This document shows positions 27,601 through 35,264 of a stretch of 64,000 nt of DNA, piece by piece (the first letter of the stretch is position 1; the number at the start of each line of letters is the position of its first letter). A model generated the notes under the pieces. The model was not told the DNA's origin. It saw only the letters and a program-made list of their open reading frames with translations, and searched no databases. Both the position numbers and the translations under genes were made by a program. Source of the DNA: Fibrobacter sp. UWB4 (GTDB taxonomy: Bacteria > Fibrobacterota > Fibrobacteria > Fibrobacterales > Fibrobacteraceae); NCBI RefSeq assembly GCF_002210345.1, contig NZ_MWQI01000005.1:124001-188000 (forward strand), given 5' to 3'.

Positions 27601-28872
27601 AACATCTACTGTGAGCCTGATTCTGTAGAAACCGTGCAGAGTAAAATTGCCTCGAATATGCCAGAAGTCGAAAAACAGAAATGGATTAATGTCCTTTGCA
27701 ACTATGGCGATTACAAGCGTGCTAGTGGCTACGCCGACGGCATCGCCTTTGAAGTCAACGTAACGTTAAAGAATGGCGAAAATCCGAAGACGTTTGTCGC
27801 TAGTGCCAAGAGAGATGATTGGCACGAACCTACCTTTGAGGAGATCTATGGCAAGTGCGATGAAGATAAGATGAAAAATCAAACCAAAGTAGCTGTTTAC
27901 GGAGGGGAAAAATACAAGTGTAACTACATTTCTGGAGGTCCTTCCAGCGGATACTACTCTTGGGTTAAAGCAAGCGATTTGGATGAAAACGCAACGCTTG
28001 GAATTTGCACGAGAAATCGAAAAAAAGATGCCGCTGTAGTCGGTGACGCATACTATGAATGTCTTAGTAATGGTAACGCAGAAGGAATCCCCGCAAGTTC
28101 TTCCTCCACAGATTGGCTAGTAATTGATGAAAATGAGTACCTTAACGCCAAGTTTGGTTATTGCGATACCGATAGAGGTGATACTAAAAACATTGCAGAC
28201 ATTAAGAGCGAAACCCTCAAGGATGGTGAAAGCCACAGTTTCAAGTGCTCTATAGCTAAAGACGTCGTAAATGACTATGGTAAGTGGGTTGACGCCTCCA
28301 CAGACATTGCTCTCGACAAGATTTGCAACAGAGATAAAGAAGATACAACTGTTACCAAAGAAAGCGTAATCTATGTCTGTGTGTACAAGGATGAATCATC
28401 CATGTATCAGTGGATTACTTCTGATGAGTACTGCGAAACTCATGGTGAAAATTTGATATATGGTGGGTATCATAACAATCCGCATAGTTCTTCTAGTATG
28501 TCTCACTGTGGTGAATATATTGAATGTCAAACGGAAACCGACAGGAAAATCTGCCATGTCGGTACCGAGTCTTTCGTCAAATTGGATAGCGAGTGGCAAT
28601 CTGTGGCAGTATATTGCGATAGACATTCTACAGGTTCCGCCTGTGAATTTGTCAATCATGTAGGTGAAGATATAACTGAGTCTACTCTTAGGTATTACGA
28701 ACAAACGGAATACTACGTAAAGACAAATCAAGTTTATAAGAAAGCAGAAACTGTGGAAGAATATTGCGAAGCGTTTAATCCGGAACATAATGAGACCTGC
28801 ATATTTAATTTTGCAGTTTACATTTATTGCGAAGTTTTAAGTAAATGGGCTGGGTGGTGCCCGACCCGCTGA
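24667..28872 (+). CDS. Giant surface lipoprotein: collagen-like, coiled-coil and Cys-rich repeats
   Basis: This 1401-residue protein starts at ATG 24667. The signal MKKNTLKIALAASAMTLFFAGC places the lipid on Cys22. After a small domain with a CSEGEWIAMN motif come Gly-Xaa-Yaa collagen-like triplets (GKDGKDGTNGKNGTNG and on, about residues 114-137). Four or five repeats of the type KDINDKLSSASAKNE follow and should form a coiled coil. A large globular part spans about 240-700. A linker SSNSVASSSSAAS precedes a long tail of repeated modules of about 45-60 residues, each with a pattern like YxCxxxxWxxxxxxxxxxxxxGxC. The layout is that of a stalked surface adhesin or display protein. The OmpA-like gene follows 18 bases later. 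Confidence 0.85.
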   Translation: MKKNTLKIALAASAMTLFFAGCGDDLLYSQDGNQFTTVTALNPDDCSDSTEGSMAFVKSKATMYVCSEGEWIAMNDHEAIQYRCESKELKDKSGIAIICDGSDTIGVVYNGKDGKDGTNGKNGTNGSNGTNGDNGDNGKDADMDKIQKDIDAKLSSASAQIQKDIDSKMSSASAKNQKDVDDAIKGLSSASAKNEKDINDKLSSASAKNEKDLNDKLSSASREIDEKFNDAYSSLSAELEDKSCAIVDTVRDNEKAIITVTIRCGEAETKMEIPFTPVNENLAKVYKKHVVVRFPVQANKETKTNDIYEEIWKNLKGGDNAELTVTDLDEKFAPSGKVFMQDLFASANKSFVTIEETNEKAVEYKVARLEGDLDITNLTTPVVKLRVKLNLSNNAFGAFGGFGSNATDVIYNAYADLSDASDTVVIDFLTDYKAARVKKLVDDGNGFDVANELANKDLAHALYLENSEEYPSFEHYAPDQIGLAENFNSIVWVMALIDQKDKTPGFNSVYNAFRNVFAENGNFNTAVNTTYAGKEHSMFFVDYLALLIDANFFKWNQMQHDDYTAETNVWSGTDAVYYKILQNGFVEAYKLKVEDAKVFNDPSGYSSKVYKSDVEGGYFRYFEYIENEQVWYPITLWAVGVATVEQVCDADAVNSTFFYSFEGLDDNAVCVCDNGKCYWQDTENVCLGRNKGDKGSAFFDGEIQEYECECDLSASSTCDALVPGIPNSSNSVASSSSAASGMTPEELANDPSSKLYLGECSATVNEGKEKLFDYKNAELATATSKTTFVCDGSKWRQKDYHDEKYGICSKTTMEKGEVKEENGSEHYKCDYLDKQEKYEWIATDWQDVYNEKACHYGYVNKKMVTGSGYEYVCEENSEYTDNWGNHSHEWRETTVDEYCVGDRVKATVQKLEDEDLGESTFNEKCSYHGSTYARNNTASGAKKWVYYGNFTNESTRNSALLLLNGYKDNIIYTCNDWVNIYCEPDSVETVQSKIASNMPEVEKQKWINVLCNYGDYKRASGYADGIAFEVNVTLKNGENPKTFVASAKRDDWHEPTFEEIYGKCDEDKMKNQTKVAVYGGEKYKCNYISGGPSSGYYSWVKASDLDENATLGICTRNRKKDAAVVGDAYYECLSNGNAEGIPASSSSTDWLVIDENEYLNAKFGYCDTDRGDTKNIADIKSETLKDGESHSFKCSIAKDVVNDYGKWVDASTDIALDKICNRDKEDTTVTKESVIYVCVYKDESSMYQWITSDEYCETHGENLIYGGYHNNPHSSSSMSHCGEYIECQTETDRKICHVGTESFVKLDSEWQSVAVYCDRHSTGSACEFVNHVGEDITESTLRYYEQTEYYVKTNQVYKKAETVEEYCEAFNPEHNETCIFNFAVYIYCEVLSKWAGWCPTR

Positions 28873-28890
28873 TAGAAATTGTACTAGAAT

Positions 28891-31224
28891 ATGAAAAAAC
28901 TTACCCTTATACTTGCTCTTGCGCAGGCGGCGGTCTTTGCTCAGACCGGCCTCCTGGGGGGTAAAACTGGCCTCCACCAGCAAGATGCGAATACGCTTGG
29001 ATTTTTCCACTTCCGTTTAGGGACGGGCGGTACAATTGCGATCGATAACTGGGGCTACACCCGTGGCGCCTTGTTTACGGACCAACATGGTCGTACCCAG
29101 AAACTCGACGTGTGGGACGCCCGTATGGAAAAGGGCCGCATTGACGGCGCTTTGGCCGGTAACTTCAACTTTGCGTTTGGCCTCCGTGATGACTTGGATA
29201 TCGGCGTGAGCCTCCCGATTTACTACGACCACGCGAAGGATTACTCTGGCGAAGCTATCCGCGCTCACATGGGCAAGGGTGGTCTCGGCGACTTGCAGTT
29301 CTATGCCAAGTACCGCACACCGCACTGGTTTGGCCCGGATTACATGACAACTGCCGCTGTTGTGGATTTGACGGTCCCGACTGGCTGGAGGGGCGTGGGT
29401 ATCCGTCCGCGTCACGCCTGGTTCCTCGATAACGAAGGCGGCCCGACGTATGCCTATACGGCGAACAGCGTGATGCTTGGTCTCACGGGTGTTGTCTCTG
29501 TCGATTACACCAAGAAGAATGTTCCGCTCGTCTGGAATTCTTCTCTTGGACTCATGATTGGCTTTGGCGATGCTTCGAATACGCTCGTGTATAGCACTGG
29601 CGTGAACTGGCTCGTGAACGATTATTTCCAGCCGTTCCTCGAATTCAGTGGCGAAATGCGCTTTGGAAACGATGCGTATCCGTTCAGTCCGATCACCGAC
29701 CCGATGGTGCTTACGCCGGGTATCAATGTGAAGATTCCGTTCCTCAACATTGACTTTGCCGCAGGTATCGATATCGGTATCGGAAACCTCGTAGATGGCT
29801 ATGATCGCAAAGACGCGATGGACAACTGCAAGGATTTCCAGATCAAGTACAAGGGTGAAACGGGTTACAGGGCTAGTTACTGCTATGTGGCCCAGCCGCT
29901 TATTGCTGGTATCGCCAAGCTCACCTGGACGTTTGGCTTTGACGGCGATGACGACAACGATGGTGTAAAGAACCGCAAGGACAAGTGCCCGGATACGTTC
30001 CCGCCGATCGTCGTGGACGAAGACGGCTGCGGCATCGATACGGACGAAGACAAGGTCTTTGACGGCCTCGACAAGTGCCCGGATACGCCGAAGGGTGTGC
30101 CTGTGGATAGCGTCGGCTGCCCGTTCGATACGGACGAAGACGGTGTCGTGGACTACAAGGATATGTGCCCGGATACGCCGAAGGGTGTGCCTGTAGATAG
30201 CGTCGGCTGCCCGTTCGATACGGACGAAGACGGGGTGCTGGATTACAAGGACCAGTGCCCGAATACGCCGAAGGGTGTCAAGGTGGATTCTGTCGGTTGC
30301 CCGCTCGACACGGACAAGGACGGAGTGTTCGATGGGCCGGACAAGTGCCCGGACACGCCGGAAGGTGTCGCCGTGGATGCTGACGGTTGCCCGCTTGATA
30401 CCGATAAGGATGGTGTGCCGGATTACCGTGACAAGTGCCCGAATACGCTCCCGGGAATCAAGGTGAACAAGCGTGGTTGCCCGCTGCGCCGCAAGGAAGA
30501 CCTGGATTACCTCAAGAAGGGCATCCAGTTCGAATTCGACTCGGCAAAGCTCTTGAAGTCCAGTTACCCGACTTTGGACGACATTATCGCGCTTTTGGAA
30601 AAGATTCCGGAAGTGAAGCTTGAAGTCCAGGGCCATACGGACATCGTGGGTACCGAAGATTACAACCAGAAGCTTTCTGAAGACCGCGCCCACTCCGTGA
30701 CGGACTACTTCGAGTCGAAGGGCATTGCTGGCGAACGCCTCCGTGCGATCGGCTTTGGTACTCGTGTGCCGGTTGCTGATAACGTAACGGACGAAGGCCG
30801 TGCCAAGAACCGCCGCGTGGAACTTATCCCGTTCAGTTACTACACCGAAGGCGATAGCACTGTGGCTGCTCCGTCAGATTCGCTTTTGAATGATAGCACT
30901 GCCGTGCCGCCTCCGACGAAGTCTGAGGTGAAGCCGGAAACCAAGCCCGAAGTGAAGGTGAGGCTCAAGGCTGACCCGGCAAAGAAGGTGAGGTCTGCAT
31001 CGAAGGCCGGTTCCAAGCGCAAAAAGGAAATTGAGGCGAAAGCCGCGAAGGCCGTCGAAGAGCTGAAAGCCGAAGTGAAAACGAAGGTTGAAGAAATCAA
31101 GGCTAAGGTCGCTCCGGCTGCTGAAAAGCCTGCTGAAACTCCCGCCGAGAAGCCCGTCGCTGCCGAACCTGCAAAGGCAAGTGCGCCGGCCCCGGCTGCC
31201 GCTGAGACTGCGCCGACTCCGTAA
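28891..31224 (+). CDS. OmpA-family outer membrane protein with thrombospondin type 3 repeats
   Basis: This 777-residue protein has a signal peptide ending at AVFAQ. Residues about 20-340 are a beta-barrel-like region with alternating aromatic strands. Residues about 350-530 are five or six TSP3 repeats (DTDEDGVVDYKDMCPDTPKG and variants), which bind calcium in other proteins. Residues about 535-650 form an OmpA domain with EVQGHTD and KNRRVEL, the peptidoglycan-binding Asp and Arg positions. The last 110 residues are rich in Lys, Ala, Pro and Glu, resembling a periplasmic tether. It probably anchors the envelope, and the close upstream lipoprotein gene suggests that the two act together. Confidence 0.93.
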   Translation: MKKLTLILALAQAAVFAQTGLLGGKTGLHQQDANTLGFFHFRLGTGGTIAIDNWGYTRGALFTDQHGRTQKLDVWDARMEKGRIDGALAGNFNFAFGLRDDLDIGVSLPIYYDHAKDYSGEAIRAHMGKGGLGDLQFYAKYRTPHWFGPDYMTTAAVVDLTVPTGWRGVGIRPRHAWFLDNEGGPTYAYTANSVMLGLTGVVSVDYTKKNVPLVWNSSLGLMIGFGDASNTLVYSTGVNWLVNDYFQPFLEFSGEMRFGNDAYPFSPITDPMVLTPGINVKIPFLNIDFAAGIDIGIGNLVDGYDRKDAMDNCKDFQIKYKGETGYRASYCYVAQPLIAGIAKLTWTFGFDGDDDNDGVKNRKDKCPDTFPPIVVDEDGCGIDTDEDKVFDGLDKCPDTPKGVPVDSVGCPFDTDEDGVVDYKDMCPDTPKGVPVDSVGCPFDTDEDGVLDYKDQCPNTPKGVKVDSVGCPLDTDKDGVFDGPDKCPDTPEGVAVDADGCPLDTDKDGVPDYRDKCPNTLPGIKVNKRGCPLRRKEDLDYLKKGIQFEFDSAKLLKSSYPTLDDIIALLEKIPEVKLEVQGHTDIVGTEDYNQKLSEDRAHSVTDYFESKGIAGERLRAIGFGTRVPVADNVTDEGRAKNRRVELIPFSYYTEGDSTVAAPSDSLLNDSTAVPPPTKSEVKPETKPEVKVRLKADPAKKVRSASKAGSKRKKEIEAKAAKAVEELKAEVKTKVEEIKAKVAPAAEKPAETPAEKPVAAEPAKASAPAPAAAETAPTP

Positions 31225-31230
31225 GGCGAT

Positions 31231-31262
31231 GTTATGCCCGGCTTGACCGGGCATCTCCCTCT
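31231..31262. repeat. Dispersed palindrome, GTCATGCCCGC family
   Basis: GTTATGCCCGG, loop CTTGA, CCGGGCATCTCCCT. The C-to-G change on one arm is matched by the opposite change on the other arm, so the stem is kept. Confidence 0.8.
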
Positions 31263-31272
31263 AGAAAATGTG

Positions 31273-31303
31273 AAAAGACCTGGCCGTGAGCCAGGTCTTT
31301 TTC
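31273..31303 (+). terminator. Rho-independent terminator of the lipoprotein/OmpA operon
   Basis: AAAAGACCTGGC (31273-31284), loop CGTGA, GCCAGGTCTTTT (31290-31301). Confidence 0.9.
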
Positions 31304-31631
31304 GTGTTAAGAAGTGAAAAATTCAAAAAAACTTGTTTTTTACGTCATTTTTAGCCTCTTTTGATTCTTTTTGACGTAAAATTTTAATGTTGTCTGCAAT
31401 AAAAAGGGCCTTTTTTAGCTTTTTGTGAGCGAAAATCTGCAAAAATGCTGCTTTGGGGATACAAAAACAGGGCTAAAAGCGAATTTTTAGCCCTGTTTAA
31501 TGCAAAATTTGATACTTTGTCTAAAAATTTACGTCAAAAACTCAGTTCTAGTTGCTTTTTTTACGTAAAAAAGCCCGAAAATCAAAAATTTGCTTTGAAA
31601 GTGCAGGTTTGGGCGCTTTCAATACAAATTC
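31304..31631. other. AT-rich convergent gap with 14-bp hairpin and TTTACGT(C/A)A motifs
   Basis: No gene is supported. A perfect 14-bp stem (31465-31478 with 31485-31498, loop GCGAAT) is followed on the minus strand by TTTTTG, so it may terminate metF. Four copies of a TTTACGTCA/TTTACGTAA-type motif occur: near 31338, 31371 (inverted), 31529 and 31559. Their role is unknown. Confidence 0.5.
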
Positions 31632-32522
31632 TTACCCTGCAAAGTTCTTGCCGAGGATGGCAGAGACGTTCTTGAGGATTCCTTCGGCGACGTCCGGCTT
31701 GTTCATGGAATAGACGTGGACGTTCGTGATGCCGTTGGCGTAGAGGTCGATGATCTGGTCGGTGGCGTAGATGATGCCGGCCTGCTTCATGGCGTCCGGA
31801 TCGCTACCGAACTTGTCCACGAGCGATTTGAAGCGCTGCGGCATGAACGAACCCGAAAGCTTGATGGCGCGTTCGACCTGGTTTGCGTTCGTGATGGGCA
31901 TGATGCCGGGGAGCACCGGGCAGTTCACGCCTGCGTCGCGGAGCTTGTAAAGGAAGCTGAAGAAAAGGTTGTTGTCGAAGACCATCTGTGTGGTGAGGAA
32001 GTCTGCGCCTGCTTCGACCTTTTCCTTGAGGTGCTTGATATCATCGGCCTGGTTCGCGCTTTCCGGGTGCTTTTCGGGGTAGCATGCGGCGCCAATGCAA
32101 AAATCGGCATCAGCGGCTTTGAGTTCGCGGATAAGCTCGACGGCGTGGTGGTAGTCGCAGTCGCCACGACCGTTTGCAATGAGTTCTGGCGTGAGGTCGC
32201 CACGGAGGGCCATCACGTTCTTGATGCCGGCAGCCTTCATGTCTTCGATGCGCTGGTGGATGGTTTCCTTAGTGCTCGAAATGCAAGTGAGGTGCGCAAG
32301 CATCGGAATGTTGAAATTGTACTTGAGGTTTTTCGCAATCTCGAGCGTGTACTGGCTCACGCCGCCGCCTGCGCCGTATGTGACGCTCATGAATGCGGGG
32401 TTAAGCTTTGCAATCGCTTCGGTAGCTGCTTTAACGTTTTCAAAACTCGTTTCTTTCTTTGGCGGGAACACCTCGAAGGAGAGGCTCATCTTGTCTTGCT
32501 TCAGGATGTCGATAATCTTCAT
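31632..32522 (-). CDS. metF: Methylenetetrahydrofolate reductase
   Basis: This 296-residue flavoprotein reduces 5,10-methylene-THF to 5-methyl-THF for methionine synthesis. ATG 32522 is chosen because GGAGA lies six bases upstream; the extra 16 codons of the longer frame do not fit the family. Motifs are SFEVFPPK near the N-terminus (catalytic Glu), FMSVTYGAGG, AHLTCISSTK, NVMALRGD, CIGAACYPEKH, and FLTTQMVFD. The 5' side faces a tRNA-Arg gene that is transcribed the other way. Confidence 0.96.
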   Translation of the reverse strand: MKIIDILKQDKMSLSFEVFPPKKETSFENVKAATEAIAKLNPAFMSVTYGAGGGVSQYTLEIAKNLKYNFNIPMLAHLTCISSTKETIHQRIEDMKAAGIKNVMALRGDLTPELIANGRGDCDYHHAVELIRELKAADADFCIGAACYPEKHPESANQADDIKHLKEKVEAGADFLTTQMVFDNNLFFSFLYKLRDAGVNCPVLPGIMPITNANQVERAIKLSGSFMPQRFKSLVDKFGSDPDAMKQAGIIYATDQIIDLYANGITNVHVYSMNKPDVAEGILKNVSAILGKNFAG

Positions 32523-32698
32523 TGTATCTCCGTGCAACGGTCGGCTTTGTGCTATTGTTTTGCGGGGCAATGCCTAGTGTTGCGCTTTTGGTTTATGCAA
32601 ATATTTAAATTCATGCATAAATGTAAATAAAATTCCCGACAATGGCAATGGGAATAGCGTAAAATTTTTGGAGAGATTGGCTGAGCTTGTTGCGTAAA

Positions 32699-32728
32699 TT
32701 GACGAAAAATCAAATTATTTACTATATT
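32699..32728 (+). promoter_or_regulatory. Promoter of tRNA-Arg
   Basis: TTGACG (32699-32704), 18 bases, TATATT (32723-32728). Transcription would start about eight bases before the mature tRNA. Confidence 0.65.
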
Positions 32729-32742
32729 GTGTGCTCACAAAC

Positions 32743-32816
32743 GCCGTCGTAGCTCAGTTGGATAGAGCAGTTGCCTTCTAAGCAACGGGTCGTGGGTTCG
32801 ACTCCCGCCGACGGTA
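32743..32816 (+). tRNA. tRNA-Arg (TCT)
   Basis: A 74-nt cloverleaf. The acceptor GCCGTCG pairs with CGACGGT, with a G-U pair at position 1-72, and the discriminator is A. The D arm is TAGCTCAGTTGGATAGAGCA, the anticodon arm GTTGCCTTCTAAGCAAC gives anticodon TCT (reads AGA), and the T arm has GTTCGACTC. CCA is not encoded. Confidence 0.95.
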
Positions 32817-32854
32817 TGAAAAAAGCCCCCTTGTGGGGCTTTTTTCATACCGTC
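32810..32854 (+). terminator. Terminator fused to the tRNA-Arg 3' end by a 20-bp perfect inverted repeat
   Basis: AAAAAAGCCCC, loop CTTGT, GGGGCTTTTTT forms the core terminator (32819-32845). The repeat continues outward without mismatch: 32810-32829 is fully complementary to 32835-32854. It therefore includes the last seven bases of the mature tRNA. Confidence 0.85.
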
Positions 32855-32879
32855 TGACGCCACAGGAGAAGCCAAGTTC

Positions 32880-33060
32880 GACATCTTCGCAGGGCGAGCG
32901 TCGCGGGCAAGCTCGCTTGCCCATGACCGAGCCGAAGAAAATGCTACAAAGCACGGAGTGCTTTGTGACTACGGCGTAAGGCGAGAGCAGCGCCTGAGCT
33001 TGCTCGAGCTTTGCCGAGCCATAGCAGAGGCTGCAAAGTACGCTGTGCTTTGTGCTTCCC
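32880..33060. repeat. GC-rich repeats with variable hairpins
   Basis: On the minus strand two units share CTCTCGCC/GCTCGCCC and GGCTCGG elements around different hairpins: CAAAGCAC-TCC-GTGCTTTG (about 32973-32955) and one built on AAAGCACAGCG...ACTTTG near 33050-33030. GGGCAAGC / GCTTGCCC (32908-32923) is a further stem. The layout resembles 49240-49595. No coding frame fits. Confidence 0.55.
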
Positions 33061-33069
33061 GCCGCCAGC

Positions 33070-33105
33070 CTAAAAACAACAAACCCCGGCTCTAGTGCCG
33101 GGGCT
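33070..33105 (-). terminator. Rho-independent terminator
   Basis: On the minus strand AGCCCCGGC, loop ACTAGA, GCCGGGG, then TTTGTTGTTTTT. It ends the 33125 gene. Confidence 0.85.
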
Positions 33106-33124
33106 GTCTAAAAATGGAGAACAA

Positions 33125-33667
33125 TTACTTCTTCAAAATGGTGTTCAGTGTTGCGCGCAAGTGGTTCATGTTCGCTTCGTTGAGCGTCTCGTAACGGTAG
33201 AACGTGCCGTCTTTTTGCACGAGGTAGACGACCGGGATGTAGCCCGTGCCGTAGGCCGGCCCGAACTTGCTGTCTGTATCCTGGAACACCGGGATGACGG
33301 CGTGGTACTGGTCGATGAACAAGCGGATATCGTTCTTCTTGATACCGCCATTCAGGCCGATGGCAATGCCCGTAAGTCCCTTGGATTCATATTCCCTGAT
33401 AAGGTTCTGGATTTCAGGGAAGTGCTTTTGGCAATGTGGGCACTTCGGGCTGAAATAGTAAATGAGCAATGGGCGGTTGCTGAAGTGGCTGAACAGAATG
33501 CCTGGATCGCTGATACCTGAAAGATGCTTGGAAAAGTCCATCTTCATCGGTTTGTTTGTTGTAGAATCCATCATCAATTTGATGTCGGCGACCTGTGGCT
33601 CTGGTGCAAGCTGCGCGAAACTCATTGCTGCAGCGAAAGCAATCAAACTGAAAATGCGGATAAGCAT
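33125..33667 (-). CDS. Exported thioredoxin-fold (TlpA/AhpC-like) protein
   Basis: The start at ATG 33667 is chosen because AGGAG lies seven bases upstream, while the ATG at 33673 is only one base from it. The protein has 180 residues with a signal peptide MLIRIFSLIAFAAAMSFA. The thioredoxin-like part has LLIYYFSPKCPHCQKHFPEI with the CPHC redox pair, then GTGYIPVVYLVQKDG, in which IP is the cis-proline position. It is probably a periplasmic thiol-disulfide reductase or peroxiredoxin-like protein. The partner is unknown. Confidence 0.85.
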   Translation of the reverse strand: MLIRIFSLIAFAAAMSFAQLAPEPQVADIKLMMDSTTNKPMKMDFSKHLSGISDPGILFSHFSNRPLLIYYFSPKCPHCQKHFPEIQNLIREYESKGLTGIAIGLNGGIKKNDIRLFIDQYHAVIPVFQDTDSKFGPAYGTGYIPVVYLVQKDGTFYRYETLNEANMNHLRATLNTILKK

Positions 33668-33812
33668 ATACATACTCCTAAAGTCTTTTTGAGGTTCTAC
33701 GGACCTCACTTTAAACATGTTGTAAAATACCAAAAAATAGAGACCTGAATTGTGATTTTGCGCAAAAATAGGGAAAAATATTGTAAAAAAACATCATTTT
33801 TGCACTTTGCCG

Positions 33813-34865
33813 CTATTCCTTCAGGATCCTCTTAAAAATATGTGTTGAAAAAGCCGGATTTTCCATGAATTCCTGTTCAAAAATGTCCATAATTTCTTCG
33901 GAATATTCGGTTTGCTTGCTGAGCAGCTTGATGGCTGAAATTTTAGCGGACGGTGTGGCGCCGGTGGCGTTTGCAAGTATATTGCCGAATTTTTGGAGCA
34001 TTATCCAGAAGTATAATGTGAATTTTACTTTGGTAAGATTGTTCCCGTCAAAAAGGCTTTTGCCGTAATATCGGAAAAGTAGATAGGCGATGATCTTTTC
34101 GCTTTCGGTTTCTGTGTATAAGCTTGCGCCTGTGTTGCTCCAGCTGCTTTGCTTTACGAGCTTGTATGCGGTGCTCCATGCTGGCCCGAAGCTATCTCCC
34201 TTGCCCAAAAGGTCAATCCACGACCGGTGGATGTTGTCTGAAATTCCTTTGTTTGTAATCGAGAAAGCGGGGCTTTCTGCTTCCGGGATGTCGAAGCCGC
34301 TAGTTTCTACAGCGTAATCAAGCAGCTCGACGAGACGTTCATTCAGCGGACGGTCGTGATTGGCGAGAATTGCGAATAAATTATTTCTTTCATTGAAAAT
34401 GACGTCGCGGGCTTCGATCGCGTCTTCGGGAATCTCGTCCGGAATGTCGTCGATTTCGTGCTCGACAAATGCGATGGGCGAGGTGGCTGTTCCTTTGCTT
34501 TCGAACAGCAGTCGCGCGGCCTCTTCACAGCAGAGACCGAGCCCCTTTTCCATGATGTCTCCGTAGACTTCGACAAATCGCGGGTGTTCGCGGCAAATGT
34601 CACAAAGACTGTCTTCGCCAAGATGACAAATCATGTCGCAGAGTCCGTCCCGTCTTAAAAATGGGCAGCGGTCGCCGGGCAATAATTTGAAATGTCCGTC
34701 CACGATGTTTTGGCGAAGGATGTCGCCGATGTCGCCTTTGATGGCGTTGTAGCGTTTTGCGCTTTTTTCGTCGATGTCTATTTCCCAGCCGATGCAGCAG
34801 GTGTCGGTGCATTTACCGGCGATGCACTGGAATGAATCGTAAAAATCAGGAACACGGAGAAGCAT
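33813..34865 (-). CDS. FliB-type lysine-N-methylase (flagellin methylase family)
   Basis: This 350-residue protein begins MLLRVPDFYDSFQCIAGKCT and continues DTCCIGWEIDID. A cysteine-rich cluster follows: CPFLRRDGLCDMICHLG, SLCDICREHPRF and GLCCEEAARLL. This is the pattern of the FliB lysine-N-methylase family, which methylates flagellin lysines in enterics and probably binds a metal or Fe-S centre. No flagellar gene is seen in the window, and Fibrobacter is generally described as non-flagellated. The substrate may therefore be another surface protein (inference). It stands alone, with AT-rich spacing on both sides. Confidence 0.8.
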   Translation of the reverse strand: MLLRVPDFYDSFQCIAGKCTDTCCIGWEIDIDEKSAKRYNAIKGDIGDILRQNIVDGHFKLLPGDRCPFLRRDGLCDMICHLGEDSLCDICREHPRFVEVYGDIMEKGLGLCCEEAARLLFESKGTATSPIAFVEHEIDDIPDEIPEDAIEARDVIFNERNNLFAILANHDRPLNERLVELLDYAVETSGFDIPEAESPAFSITNKGISDNIHRSWIDLLGKGDSFGPAWSTAYKLVKQSSWSNTGASLYTETESEKIIAYLLFRYYGKSLFDGNNLTKVKFTLYFWIMLQKFGNILANATGATPSAKISAIKLLSKQTEYSEEIMDIFEQEFMENPAFSTHIFKRILKE

Positions 34866-34887
34866 GTAATAAAGATAGAAAGCATTC

Positions 34888-35055
34888 CGTCATCCTGACG
34901 CTAAAAGCGGAAGGATCCAGTCATTTCTTGTGTTACTTTTACGAGACTTGACTAGACCCTTTCCTTCGGCAAGCTCAGGACAGGCTTGCTATGCTCCTCA
35001 GGGTGACGGAGATGCTTTTGATAAACCTGACCATCGCTATGCTCCTCTGGGTGAC
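34888..35055. repeat. Cluster of dispersed palindrome copies
   Basis: One full GTCATCCTGACGCTAAAAGC then GGAAGGATCCAGT copy lies at 34888-34922. It is followed by diverged pieces: GACCCTTTCCTTCGGCAAGC then TCAGGACAGGC near 34955-34985, CTCCTCAGGGTGACGG near 34993-35010 and CTCCTCTGGGTGACG near 35041-35056. These look like decayed or recombined copies of the same family. Confidence 0.65.
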
Positions 35056-35196
35056 GATGATGCGTTCTAACAAAAAACTTACGTAAATATTATCTTTGTT
35101 CATTTAAAACTTGCTCAAATGAGCAAAAATTTGTGTAAAAATTTTTATAAAAAGTGCGAAAAATATGTTTTTTTTAAGTTCGACCCTGGTTTTCTA

Positions 35197-35225
35197 TTGC
35201 CATGGTGGTAGAAAGTGGGTATATT
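35197..35225 (+). promoter_or_regulatory. Promoter of the dcw cluster
   Basis: TTGCCA (35197-35202), 17 bases, TATATT (35220-35225). Transcription should begin near 35232, about 33 bases before the mraZ ATG. Confidence 0.65.
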
Positions 35226-35249
35226 TGTGGTGTGTGATAAGTGTTGTGG
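35205..35249 (+). promoter_or_regulatory. Possible MraZ operator: repeated GTGG boxes over the promoter
   Basis: GTGG occurs at 35205, 35215, 35227 and 35246. The first two are exactly 10 bases apart and lie between the -35 and -10 boxes. MraZ is known to bind short direct repeats of GTGG/TGGG type upstream of its own gene and repress the cluster. The boxes fit that model, but the assignment is inference. Confidence 0.45.
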
Positions 35250-35264
35250 TAAAATGTGTCAAAT

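Noticed and set aside
32810-32854. Prophage or island attachment site at tRNA-Arg
   Set aside because: No integrase and no direct repeat of the tRNA 3' end was seen; the repeat is inverted and forms a terminator.
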